From: Pantoea vagans | GTDB lineage: Bacteria; Pseudomonadota; Gammaproteobacteria; Enterobacterales; Enterobacteriaceae | Length of the DNA stretch: 64,000 bases | NCBI RefSeq assembly: GCF_004792415.1 | Contig: NZ_CP038853.1 | Coordinates: 2,232,001 to 2,296,000 of the forward strand | Direction of reading: 5' to 3' | Shown: in pieces, positions 1-9,498 of the stretch | Numbering within the stretch: the stretch's first letter is position 1 | How the letters are laid out: each line of letters starts with the position of its first letter | The notes under the pieces: generated by a model | Told to the model about the DNA's origin: nothing | Databases searched by the model: none | Seen by the model: only the letters and a program-made list of their open reading frames with translations | Program-made: the position numbers and the translations under genes

Positions 1-50
1 TGATTCCCAACGCTATCGTGGTGCGTCTGGCTAAGAGAGAAGCAGAATGA
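1..50 (+). CDS. treZ: Malto-oligosyltrehalose trehalohydrolase, 3' end only (partial)
   Basis: Only the last 15 codons are in the window, in the frame that starts at base 3 and ends with TGA at 48-50 (tail IPNAIVVRLAKREAE). The stop overlaps the ATG of treY as ATGA, the usual sign of translational coupling. TreZ releases trehalose from the maltooligosyl-trehalose made by TreY. The assignment rests on the neighbours, since treZ commonly precedes treY, and on the short C-terminal tail, so it is an inference. The alternative reading frame at base 2 stops at 32-34 and shows no recognisable tail. Confidence 0.6.
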   Translation, partial: IPNAIVVRLAKREAE

Positions 51-2575
51 CTATTCCAACCGCAACGTACCGCATCCAGTTCCGCAACGGCATGACCTTT
101 GACCGTGCGGCGGCGCTGGTGCCCTACCTGAAACAGCTGGGCATCAGCCATCTTTACGCCTCGCCGATCTTCAGCGCCACCGCTGAATCAACCCACGGCT
201 ATGACGTGACCGACGTAAACCAGATCGAGCCATCGATTGGTGGCCGGGAAGGTTTTGACCGCATGGTGGCCGCGCTGAAAGCGGCCGGGCTGGAGCTGAT
301 CCTCGACATCGTGCCGAATCATATGGCCGCCTCGCTGGAGAACCCGTGGTGGCACGACGTCATTGAACATGGCGAACAGAGTCGCTATGCCACTTATTTC
401 GATATCGACTGGTCTCGTCGCCTGACGCTGCCGTTCCTCGGTGACACCTTTGAGGCGGTGCTGGAAAACGGTGATATCAGCGTGCAGCGCGATCCGCAGA
501 CCGGCAAACCAGCGCTGGCCTACTTCGACAATTTCTATCCGCTGAAACCTGAGACCTGGCAGGATCGCGAAGAGGCGGTGCTCGCCCTGCGCGACGCCGC
601 AGAGATCGCCGAGCTGCACGACCAGCAGCCGTGGCGACTGATGTCCTGGCGCGATGCGCCCAGCGACCTCTCCTATCGCCGCTTCTTTGAAGTGACCGGT
701 CTGGTCGGCGTGCGCGTGGAAGACAAAGCCGTCTTTGATGCCGCGCAACAGCTGATCCTCGAACTGGTCCACAGCGGCGCGGTGCAGGGATTGCGCGTCG
801 ACCACGTGGATGGTCTGGCCGATCCGCGCGGCTATCTGGAGCAGTTACGCCAGGCTGCCGGTCCCGACTGCTATCTCACCGTGGAGAAAATTCTTGGTGA
901 CAATGAACAGTTACCGGACGAATGGCCGGTTTCCGGCACCACCGGCTATGAGTTTATGGCCGCGCTCGCCAATCTGCTGGTCGACAGCGCTCGCCTGAGC
1001 GGACTGCGTAAAGCCTATCAGGCCGTGATTGGCAAAACCGTCGACATGAAAGCGGAGCTGCGTGCCGCCAAGCTGCTGATGGCGAACCGCAACTTTGCCG
1101 GTGAATTTAACCGCTTACTGCAACTGGCACTGAAGATTGCCGCTGCAGAGGGCACGACTCAGCCGGAAGCGGAGCTGAAAAATGCGCTGCGTGAGCTGCT
1201 GGTCGCCTTCCCGGTTTACCGCACTTATGGCACGCCACAGGGCCTGACGCCCGCCGATACCGCGCTGCTGGACCAGGTGGTCAGCGAAGTGAAAGCCAGC
1301 GACCACGCGCCGGACACGCAGGCGCTCGATTTCCTGACCCGCATTCTGCGTGCAGAGCTGGGCGATTCCGCCCGTGACGATGCCACGCAGTTCCGCACCC
1401 GCTTCCAGCAGCTGACCGGCCCGCTGATGGCGAAATCGGTCGAGGACACCCTCTTCTTCCGCCAGCACATGGCGCTGGCGCTGAATGAAGTCGGCGCTGA
1501 ACCGCTGGCACGCCACTTCTCGCTGGATCAGTTCCATTCAGAGATGCAGGCGCGGCGCGAACATCAGCCCGATGCGCTGTCGGGTACCTCAACGCACGAC
1601 ACCAAGCGCGGCGAAGATGCCCGTGCGCGGCTCTATACCCTGACCGAAGCGCCACAGCGCTGGGCGGAGTGCGTCAGCCGCTGGCGGGAGATGAACAAAG
1701 ATCACGTCGTACGCCTGAAAGATGGCCCGGCACCGGAACCGGCCGTGGAGTGGATGCTGTATGAAGCGCTGGCCGGCGTCTGGCCGACCACCCTGCAGCC
1801 GCAGGATGCGGAAGGTCTGGCGGCGCTGGAAGCCCGCTTTGTGGTCTATGTTGAGAAAGCGATGCGTGAAGCCAAACTGCGCACCGACTGGGCCGACAAT
1901 AACGATGACTATGAAGAGGCGGTGCTGAGCTATGCGCGTCATCTGCTTGCGCCTGGCAACAGCGCCTTCCTGAATGATTTCTGCCAGTCGCTGCAACCCT
2001 TTATGCGTGCCGGCCTGGTCAACAGCCTGACCCAGACCGTGGTGAAGCTTACCGCACCAGGCGTACCCGATATTTATCAGGGCAGCGAGGCGCTGGACTT
2101 CAGCCTGGTCGATCCCGATAACCGCCGCGAACCCGATTTTGATGCGCTGGCGGCGATGCTTAACACGCCGCAGCAGGACGGCAGTGAGGCGCACTGGCTG
2201 CGCGGTCAGGTCAATCAACAGGCCATTGTGAAGCTGTTAACGCTGCGTCAGCAGCAGCCAGAGCTGTTCCGCCACGGTGACTATCTGGCGCTGTCGACAG
2301 AGGGTGAACATCAGGACAAGGTGCTCGCTTTTGCCCGCACCCGTGAGGATCAGGCGGTCATCGTGATTGTCTCACGCCGGGTCTTTAACTCACTGCCGGA
2401 GAATCTCGATCAGCCGCCCGAGGCGCGCTGGGCTGATACCCATATCGCCCTGCCCGCCTCGCTGAGTCAGCGCCGCTATCAGGATGTGCTGAGCGGTAAA
2501 ACCCTTGATGCAGGCGACAAGCTGCCGCTGACAGAACTGGCGTCGCAGTGGTGCGCCGTGCTGGTGGCACAGTAA
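47..2575 (+). CDS. treY: Malto-oligosyltrehalose synthase (842 aa)
   Basis: GH13 enzyme that isomerises the reducing-end alpha-1,4 bond of a maltodextrin to alpha,alpha-1,1, giving maltooligosyl-trehalose. Visible GH13 landmarks: region I DIVPNHMA near residue 87, nucleophile region GLRVDHVDG with Asp252, acid/base Glu280 in VEKIL, and the THDTKRGEDAR block that is typical of MTSase and carries the final catalytic Asp. The 842-aa length is normal for the family. The ATG at 47 overlaps the preceding stop. treX follows 59 bases downstream, so the three genes form a glycogen-to-trehalose operon. Trehalose made this way is linked in related plant-associated bacteria to desiccation and osmotic tolerance; that role is inference here. 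Confidence 0.95.
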   Translation: MTIPTATYRIQFRNGMTFDRAAALVPYLKQLGISHLYASPIFSATAESTHGYDVTDVNQIEPSIGGREGFDRMVAALKAAGLELILDIVPNHMAASLENPWWHDVIEHGEQSRYATYFDIDWSRRLTLPFLGDTFEAVLENGDISVQRDPQTGKPALAYFDNFYPLKPETWQDREEAVLALRDAAEIAELHDQQPWRLMSWRDAPSDLSYRRFFEVTGLVGVRVEDKAVFDAAQQLILELVHSGAVQGLRVDHVDGLADPRGYLEQLRQAAGPDCYLTVEKILGDNEQLPDEWPVSGTTGYEFMAALANLLVDSARLSGLRKAYQAVIGKTVDMKAELRAAKLLMANRNFAGEFNRLLQLALKIAAAEGTTQPEAELKNALRELLVAFPVYRTYGTPQGLTPADTALLDQVVSEVKASDHAPDTQALDFLTRILRAELGDSARDDATQFRTRFQQLTGPLMAKSVEDTLFFRQHMALALNEVGAEPLARHFSLDQFHSEMQARREHQPDALSGTSTHDTKRGEDARARLYTLTEAPQRWAECVSRWREMNKDHVVRLKDGPAPEPAVEWMLYEALAGVWPTTLQPQDAEGLAALEARFVVYVEKAMREAKLRTDWADNNDDYEEAVLSYARHLLAPGNSAFLNDFCQSLQPFMRAGLVNSLTQTVVKLTAPGVPDIYQGSEALDFSLVDPDNRREPDFDALAAMLNTPQQDGSEAHWLRGQVNQQAIVKLLTLRQQQPELFRHGDYLALSTEGEHQDKVLAFARTREDQAVIVIVSRRVFNSLPENLDQPPEARWADTHIALPASLSQRRYQDVLSGKTLDAGDKLPLTELASQWCAVLVAQ

Positions 2576-2634
2576 ATTTCGGGAAGAATTTAGTTTATTA
2601 CGCGTCAATCTGTTCACTGAATAACGAGGCATAA

Positions 2635-4710
<2,076 letters not shown>

Positions 4711-4740
4711 TCGCTGAGCAGGTTAACAATCCGGCATCAG

Positions 4741-4773
4741 GCGCAGCGCATTTCGCGCTGCGCTTGTTTTTTT
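4741..4773 (+). terminator. Rho-independent terminator of the treZYX operon
   Basis: A perfect 9-bp GC-rich stem (4741-4749 with 4755-4763, 5-nt loop) is followed by a T-rich run ending at 4773. It lies 30 bases after treX. Confidence 0.9.
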
Positions 4774-4836
4774 GCCGATCGCTGCCAGGCTTAACCGGTT
4801 GTTAACAGTAACAATTGATGCTGATAAGGAGGCATA

Positions 4837-5601
4837 ATGTCCAGATTTACACAGAAAGTTGTGGTTGTGACAGGTGCCGGATCCGGCATTGGCGAAGCCA
4901 GCGCGAAGCGTTTCGCTGAAGAAGGGGCATCCGTGGTGCTGGTGGGACGCACCCGCCAGAAACTGGAAAAGACGCTGGCTGAAATGACGGCGGGCGATCA
5001 TCTGGTGGCGGCCTGCGACGTCTCAGAGGCCGGACAGGTTAAACAGCTGTCAGAAACGGTGCTGAAGAAGTATGGCCGTGTCGACGTGCTGGTGAATAAT
5101 GCAGGCGTTATCGTGCAGGGCCGTATCCATGAAGTCGACCTCGACGCATGGAAAACCCTGATGAAAACTGACCTTGATGGCGTTTTCCACGGTGTTCACT
5201 ACTTCATGCCAGCGCTGCTGAAGAGCAAAGGTAACGTCGTCAACATTTCCTCCGTTTCCGGCTTAGGCGGTGACTGGGGTATGAGCATCTACAACGCCGC
5301 TAAAGGGGCGATTACTAACTTCACCCGTGCGCTGGCGATGGATTACGGTGCGGATGGCGTGCGGGTCAATGCCATCTGCCCCGGTTTCACCTTTACCGAT
5401 CTGACCGAAGATGCCAAACAGGATCAGGAACTGCTGGAGCGTTTTTACGATCGCATTCCGCTGCGTCGTGCCGGTGAAGCGGATGATATCGCTCGTGCAA
5501 TTCTTTTTATTGCCAGCAATGAAGCCAGTTATATTACCGGCGTCAATCTGCCGGTTGATGGCGGACTTACCGCCTCAAATGGCCAGCCTAAACAGGCATA
5601 A
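4837..5601 (+). CDS. SDR-family NAD(P)-dependent oxidoreductase (254 aa)
   Basis: Classical short-chain dehydrogenase with a Rossmann fold. Cofactor motif TGAGSGIG at 12-19, NNAG at 87-90, and the catalytic Ser139-Tyr152-Lys156 triad (YNAAK). VGRTR after the second strand suggests, but does not prove, a preference for NADPH. The C-terminal half ends with the typical ITGVNLPVDGG. Substrate is unknown; the family covers sugar, polyol, steroid and acyl substrates. The start is supported by AAGGAGG just upstream of 4837. It stands alone between two terminators, so nothing in the context narrows the role. Confidence 0.93.
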   Translation: MSRFTQKVVVVTGAGSGIGEASAKRFAEEGASVVLVGRTRQKLEKTLAEMTAGDHLVAACDVSEAGQVKQLSETVLKKYGRVDVLVNNAGVIVQGRIHEVDLDAWKTLMKTDLDGVFHGVHYFMPALLKSKGNVVNISSVSGLGGDWGMSIYNAAKGAITNFTRALAMDYGADGVRVNAICPGFTFTDLTEDAKQDQELLERFYDRIPLRRAGEADDIARAILFIASNEASYITGVNLPVDGGLTASNGQPKQA

Positions 5602-5608
5602 GTATCAG

Positions 5609-5634
5609 GGCAGCGTATTACGCTGCCTTTTTTA
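5609..5634 (+). terminator. Rho-independent terminator after the SDR gene
   Basis: A 7-bp stem (5609-5615 with 5621-5627, 5-nt loop) is followed by six T residues. Confidence 0.88.
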
Positions 5635-5700
5635 TTCTGAACGCCCCGCCGTGTTAATTCCCTTTATTCTCTTTTACTGCTGCCATTTAATTTCAGTGAA

Positions 5701-5976
5701 TTAATGTTTTGGCGTATGGCGGGTTGGCGTTGCCGCGCGCGCCGGTTTAATTGCCGTACTGGTACTGGTCGGGCAAATAAAGGTGCTCAGGCAGGCATTA
5801 CACAATATGGCATTAGCGTGATGGACTTTCGCCACCGCCAGCGCCTGCTGTCGGGTATAAAGCGAACCAATAAAAACGCGTTTATCGTTCTTTGACAGAT
5901 TAACGCAACCTTCTTTGTGTAAAATCCATCCACCCATGGGACGCGGGCACAGATAATAATAGCTGGCTTTGAGCAT
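5701..5976 (-). CDS. Small Cys-containing protein of unknown function (91 aa)
   Basis: Not recognised. The open frame begins at 5985, but the ATG at 5976 is preferred because AGGA stands 8 bases before it, whereas the upstream ATG has no spaced ribosome site. The body (residues 7-62) looks like a compact domain: aromatic YYYLCPRP, then WILHKEGCVNL, an IGSLYTRQQAL helix segment and a closing CNACL. Cysteines in LCP, GC and CxxC could bind a metal. The tail after residue 65 is rich in Thr, Pro and Ala and looks disordered. It points toward the SDR gene and has 530 bases of non-coding DNA behind it. Confidence 0.6.
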   Translation of the reverse strand: MLKASYYYLCPRPMGGWILHKEGCVNLSKNDKRVFIGSLYTRQQALAVAKVHHANAILCNACLSTFICPTSTSTAIKPARAATPTRHTPKH

Positions 5977-6357
5977 GGTAGTCATCCTGATAGTTGCTGT
6001 ATGTGTCGTAAAAAACGAACCAAAATTCGTAAGAGGTTTTATTTGTAATCTGAAGCTTTATTAAACTAACTGAGAATTATCCCTAAAACCACTTTATTGC
6101 GTAACTCAAACCGACTTTGAGAATATGCCCTTTTCGGCCCCTGGTATCGCTTCAGTCATTCAGCGCGCTTAACGTTCCCGTCCCGGTTTCCAGCCCCGCT
6201 TTCATTTAAGGTACTAATGCATCAGTAAAAAAATTAAATTCAGATTAATCGTTACAAAACAGAAGGTTGATTAGACTTCCGCTGTAAACGGCCAGATATG
6301 TTACGGCAGTTATGATTAGAGCCGCAACAAACGACATTAACCGCCGCAGGGGTACTT

Positions 6358-6417
6358 ATGAGTATTGATAAACTGAGGCTGAAAAAGCGTGAACGCGGCA
6401 GAGCGCTTCTCGTTTAG
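6358..6417 (+). CDS. Possible 19-aa basic small ORF
   Basis: ATG at 6358 is preceded by AGGGG with a 5-base gap, a good ribosome site. The frame reads MSIDKLRLKKRERGRALLV and then stops. Nine of 19 residues are Lys, Arg or charged polar residues. The 3' end overlaps a perfect 8-bp hairpin (6402-6409 with 6419-6426). It could be a leader peptide of the downstream TetR-MFS operon or a chance frame; no conservation evidence is available here. Confidence 0.3.
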   Translation: MSIDKLRLKKRERGRALLV

Positions 6418-6488
6418 CGAAGCGCTAAGACATGCAGAGTCGGGGGTTTATCAATAACGGCGGGCGTAATTAACGGCGACTGGCTTGA

Positions 6489-6514
6489 AAAAGTAAAACG
6501 ATCGGTTTACTTTT
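6489..6514. promoter_or_regulatory. 26-bp palindromic operator ahead of the TetR gene
   Basis: AAAAGTAAA (6489-6497) and TTTACTTTT (6506-6514) flank a central CGATCG, giving 12 of 13 complementary pairs. It ends five bases before the TetR start codon. Size and position fit a self-regulated TetR operator; binding is inferred. Confidence 0.7.
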
Positions 6515-6519
6515 AAAGA

Positions 6520-7059
6520 ATGAAAAAGAGAGATGATATCCTTCAGGCCGCCGAGCGGCTCTTCTATACCCACGGCTTTCACGCCACCAGTACCGATCAA
6601 CTCTGTCGCGAAGCGGGCGTTTCGACACGCACGCTTTATCATCATTTCGCCTCCCGCGAAGCACTTACCGCCGCGGTGCTTGACGCCCGCGAGCAGCGCT
6701 TTATGGCGGAGTTGCTGCCAGCGCAACAGCCTGAGGCAATCGCCCATCTGTTTATGGTGCTGGGTGAGTGGACGACGTTAAACGGCGCGCGTGGCTGCTT
6801 CTTTCTGAAAGCTTGGGGGGAATATGCCGAGCGGGATAGCGGGCTGGCATCTCAGGCACTGGCCTTTCGCGCCACGATGCGCGCTTACATTACGCAATGC
6901 GTGACGCATCTGGGCGGCGACGTTAATCAGCAGCTGAGTGATGCCATCTGGATACTCTTTGAGGGAGCGATTACCACCGCGCTGATTACCGGTCCTGCCG
7001 CTGTACGACAGGCGGCACAGGTCGCCAGCCAGTTATTGCAGCGTGGTGCGGTCAGATGA
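6520..7059 (+). CDS. TetR/AcrR-family transcriptional regulator (179 aa)
   Basis: The N-terminal TetR DNA-binding domain spans roughly residues 5-50: ILQAAERLFYTHGFHATSTDQLCREAGVS, then the recognition helix TRTLYHHFASREAL. The remaining 130 residues form the helical ligand-binding part, including GCFFLKAWGEY, similar to YjdC/QacR-like regulators with no known ligand. It overlaps the next gene, an MFS transporter, by four bases (ATGA), so the pair is translated as an operon. A near-perfect 26-bp palindrome ends five bases before the start, which predicts autorepression and control of the transporter. The inducer cannot be read from the sequence. Confidence 0.92.
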   Translation: MKKRDDILQAAERLFYTHGFHATSTDQLCREAGVSTRTLYHHFASREALTAAVLDAREQRFMAELLPAQQPEAIAHLFMVLGEWTTLNGARGCFFLKAWGEYAERDSGLASQALAFRATMRAYITQCVTHLGGDVNQQLSDAIWILFEGAITTALITGPAAVRQAAQVASQLLQRGAVR

Positions 7060-8201
7060 GGTCACCCGCCGCGCTGGCGCTGACCGGCTTTAGCCTGATT
7101 GCTGTGACTTACGGCATGGCGCGCTTCTCGTGGGGATTGATGCTGCCTTCGATCTCAACCGATATCCCGTTCAGCCCGCAGCAGGCGGGCTTGCTGTCAG
7201 CCTGCAGCTTTGTGGCCTACTGCCTCACTATTCTCACCGCGGCCGCACTGGCAGACCGCTATGGTGCCCGACTGACCGCCCTGCTGGCGGCCCTGAGTGC
7301 CGCAGCAGGGCTGCTGCTGCTTGCCTGCGCCTCCTCACCGCTACTGCTGGCGACAGGACTGTTTGTTGCCGGATTGAGTTCAGGGCTGGCCTCGCCTGCT
7401 CTGGCCGCGGCTGTCAGTAACCGGATTGCGGCTGCCGATCAGCCGCGCATCAATACCCTGATCAACGCCGGCACCAGCGCCGGTATCATTCTGACCGTGG
7501 TGATCCTGAGCGTGCTGCCAGGCGGATGGCGGGCCGCCTGCCTGCTATTCGCCCTGCTGTCACTGGCCTGTCTGCTACCGGTGATGCGCGTGCTGTCGGT
7601 TCATGCTGCCGGCAGCGCTGCTAAAGCGCGACGCTGGCACCAGCGTCTATACCGTCGCGCTATGCGCCGGCTGATGGCCATAGCGCTGGTTTCAGGTCTG
7701 GTCAGTGCGGCCTGGTGGAGCTTTGGGTCGGCGCTGCTGCGCCAGCATGTCGGCGTTGATGCAGAGACCGCCCGTTTACTCTGGCTGGTTGCCGGAGGTG
7801 CAGGCATTGTGGGTGCAGCAACCGGCCCGGTCGCTGCCCGTATCGGGCTGAACGCGGTTTACCGGCTGTCACTGTGCGGAATGGCATTGCCACTGCTGGT
7901 TCTGGCCTTCAGTCACGGTGAATCTACCGGTTTACTGGTTGCGGTGGCCTGCTGCGGCGCAGGATACGTGACGCTGTCGGGCGTATTGCTGGTATGGGGA
8001 GCACAGGCCACGGCTGAAGAGCCCGCGACAGGCGTCGGTATCCTGTTTTTTATGCTGGCAGTCGGTCAGGTTGCGGGCTCTCTGCTGTTTGGTCAGCTTT
8101 ACGCCGCGCTGGGTGCCGGTACGGCATTAACGCTGTTTGCGCTCAGCGCCCTGCTCCTGCTGTTTATTACACCGTCGCATAATAGTGAAGCATCAGATTA
8201 A
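7056..8201 (+). CDS. MFS transporter, YbfB/YjiJ-like (381 aa)
   Basis: Twelve hydrophobic segments can be traced. The opening VTYGMARFSWGLMLPSI resembles the YbfB/YjiJ branch of the major facilitator family, and the loop after helix 2 carries ADRYGAR, a form of MFS motif A. The central cytoplasmic loop (about residues 180-200) is Arg/Lys-rich. Its ATG overlaps the stop of the TetR gene, so it is probably the regulated target of that protein, most simply an efflux pump for the TetR ligand. Substrate is unknown and the direction of transport is inference. Confidence 0.88.
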   Translation: MRSPAALALTGFSLIAVTYGMARFSWGLMLPSISTDIPFSPQQAGLLSACSFVAYCLTILTAAALADRYGARLTALLAALSAAAGLLLLACASSPLLLATGLFVAGLSSGLASPALAAAVSNRIAAADQPRINTLINAGTSAGIILTVVILSVLPGGWRAACLLFALLSLACLLPVMRVLSVHAAGSAAKARRWHQRLYRRAMRRLMAIALVSGLVSAAWWSFGSALLRQHVGVDAETARLLWLVAGGAGIVGAATGPVAARIGLNAVYRLSLCGMALPLLVLAFSHGESTGLLVAVACCGAGYVTLSGVLLVWGAQATAEEPATGVGILFFMLAVGQVAGSLLFGQLYAALGAGTALTLFALSALLLLFITPSHNSEASD

Positions 8202-8352
8202 TAGGCCGTAAATAACGAACATCGTCGTAAAGCGTGGCGGGAATTAACTGATAATGTTATTTACCCGACAGCGTGAAACAGAACTGCCCGGCTCATCAGA
8301 AATGAAAATGTCACTTTTATAATTAAGCGGATAAAGGCCGCACTGAAGCTTT

Positions 8353-8586
8353 TCAGATCGCGCGGATATTTTTAATCCGTGGATTCACCTTCTGCTGAAG
8401 TAAATCTTCAGCGGGACCCAGATAATAAGGCACCGCACACTGCTTACCATCTTTGGTAAAAATAATCTGGTTATCCTGCAGGAATAACGCCGTAAAATGG
8501 CCCAGCACGACGCCATTTAATTCGAAGCAGTGATTTCGTGCTGCACGCAGCCCCTGCTTACTATTCAGAAAATCAACAAATCGCAT
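8353..8586 (-). CDS. Small protein of unknown function (77 aa)
   Basis: Not recognised. GGGAGG lies 9 bases before the ATG at 8586; a GTG one codon earlier is also possible. The protein is soluble and basic at the C-terminus, with two Cys (HCFEL, KQCAV) and a mixed beta-rich middle (NGVVLGHFTALFLQDNQIIFTKDG). It lies convergent with the MFS gene and divergent from the GNAT gene. No signal peptide or membrane segment is visible. Confidence 0.55.
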   Translation of the reverse strand: MRFVDFLNSKQGLRAARNHCFELNGVVLGHFTALFLQDNQIIFTKDGKQCAVPYYLGPAEDLLQQKVNPRIKNIRAI

Positions 8587-8729
8587 CACGCTGCGCCTCC
8601 CGTTAATTAATTCACCCTATCGGAACGGCACAGATAATAGCCTTAACTCCGGAGCGGATCATCCGGCTGACGCTGTTTTCAGAATAGGCTTAACCGCCAT
8701 TCAGAAGCGGGACTCAACCGGCGGGGATA

Positions 8730-8760
8730 ACTATTCCCTTTTCACCAGGAATAGTCCTGG
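8730..8760 (+). other. Two overlapping, mutually exclusive hairpins upstream of the GNAT gene
   Basis: ACTATTCC (8730-8737) can pair with GGAATAGT (8748-8755). CCAGGA (8745-8750) can instead pair with TCCTGG (8755-8760). The two stems share bases 8748-8755. They lie 110 bases before the GNAT start, so they would fall in its leader if transcription begins upstream of them. Confidence 0.4.
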
Positions 8761-8870
8761 AGGAAGCGCCCGTAATAAAATTGCTGACGCGCACGAGATT
8801 TATATTGCGCGCTCTGAGCGCCCGCTATACCGTTGTTTTTCAACAGGTGCAGACGATCAGGGCAAACCTC

Positions 8871-9395
8871 ATGATGGAAATTTTTGATGCAGATGAACGC
8901 CACATCCCGGCGATTCAGCAGATTTACGCCTGGCATGTCCTTAACGGCACCGGCTCATTTGAGACCGTGCCCCCTGACGCTGCAGAAATGGGCGAGCGGA
9001 TGCGTAAGATACAGCAGGCGGGGCTGCCGTGGTTCATTGCTGTCAGCGACGGCGACGTACGTGGATTTTGCTATCTGGCACCTTACCGCCCGCGCCACGC
9101 CTACCGCCATACGCTGGAAGACTCGATTTATATTGACCCCGGCTTTCAGAAGCGCGGTGCCGGTTCACGTCTGCTGGAGCATGCCATCCAGTGGGCGGAG
9201 CAGAAAGGCTACCGCCAGCTGATCGCCAACGTCGGCGACAGCGAGAACCGGGGTTCGATTGCCGTGCACCAGGCAGCAGGATTTGAGATGACAGGTATCC
9301 TGCGCTCGGTGGGGTTTAAACAGGGCCGCTGGCTGGATACCGTTTTTATGCAACGTTATCTGGGAACAGGCGATACCACGCCGCCAGTAGACTAA
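8871..9395 (+). CDS. GNAT N-acetyltransferase, PAT/MnaT-like (174 aa)
   Basis: Acetyl-CoA-dependent N-acetyltransferase resembling phosphinothricin/methionine-sulfoximine acetyltransferases. Typical blocks: IQQIYAWHVLNGTGSFETVPP near the N-terminus, GFCYLAPYRPRHAYRHTLEDSIYIDP, the acetyl-CoA loop QKRGAGSRLL, and SENRGSIAVHQAAGF with the following GR-WLDTVFMQ. The frame is open back to 8781 (TTG), but homologues start at this Met pair (ATG at 8871 and 8874) and AGGG stands eight bases before it. Likely substrates are methionine analogues or a small toxic amine; that is family knowledge, not shown here. Confidence 0.88.
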   Translation: MMEIFDADERHIPAIQQIYAWHVLNGTGSFETVPPDAAEMGERMRKIQQAGLPWFIAVSDGDVRGFCYLAPYRPRHAYRHTLEDSIYIDPGFQKRGAGSRLLEHAIQWAEQKGYRQLIANVGDSENRGSIAVHQAAGFEMTGILRSVGFKQGRWLDTVFMQRYLGTGDTTPPVD

Positions 9396-9498
9396 AATAT
9401 TAGCGTCAGATTAAGAAAGTCATACTGGCCCTCGTTTTCCCCAGGATAAGCTTCTGGTAAGGTGCCTTAACAAAAAATAAAAAATTCCGGAAACCTTT

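Larger units (their letters stand above)
5986..6519. other. Gene-poor interval upstream of the TetR gene
   Basis: 534 bases without a conventional gene. It holds a possible 19-codon ORF (6358-6417), a hairpin at its end (6402-6426) and the palindromic TetR operator (6489-6514). The rest (about 6000-6350) is AT-rich; a 15-codon frame at 6001 lacks a ribosome site. I see no tRNA, terminator or repeat in it. Confidence 0.5.

Noticed and set aside
6001..6048. 15-codon basic ORF (MCRKKRTKIRKRFYL)
   Set aside because: No ribosome site; probably chance in an AT-rich interval.
8781..8870. TTG-initiated extension of the GNAT gene
   Set aside because: The added residues do not resemble the family, and ATG 8871 is better placed.
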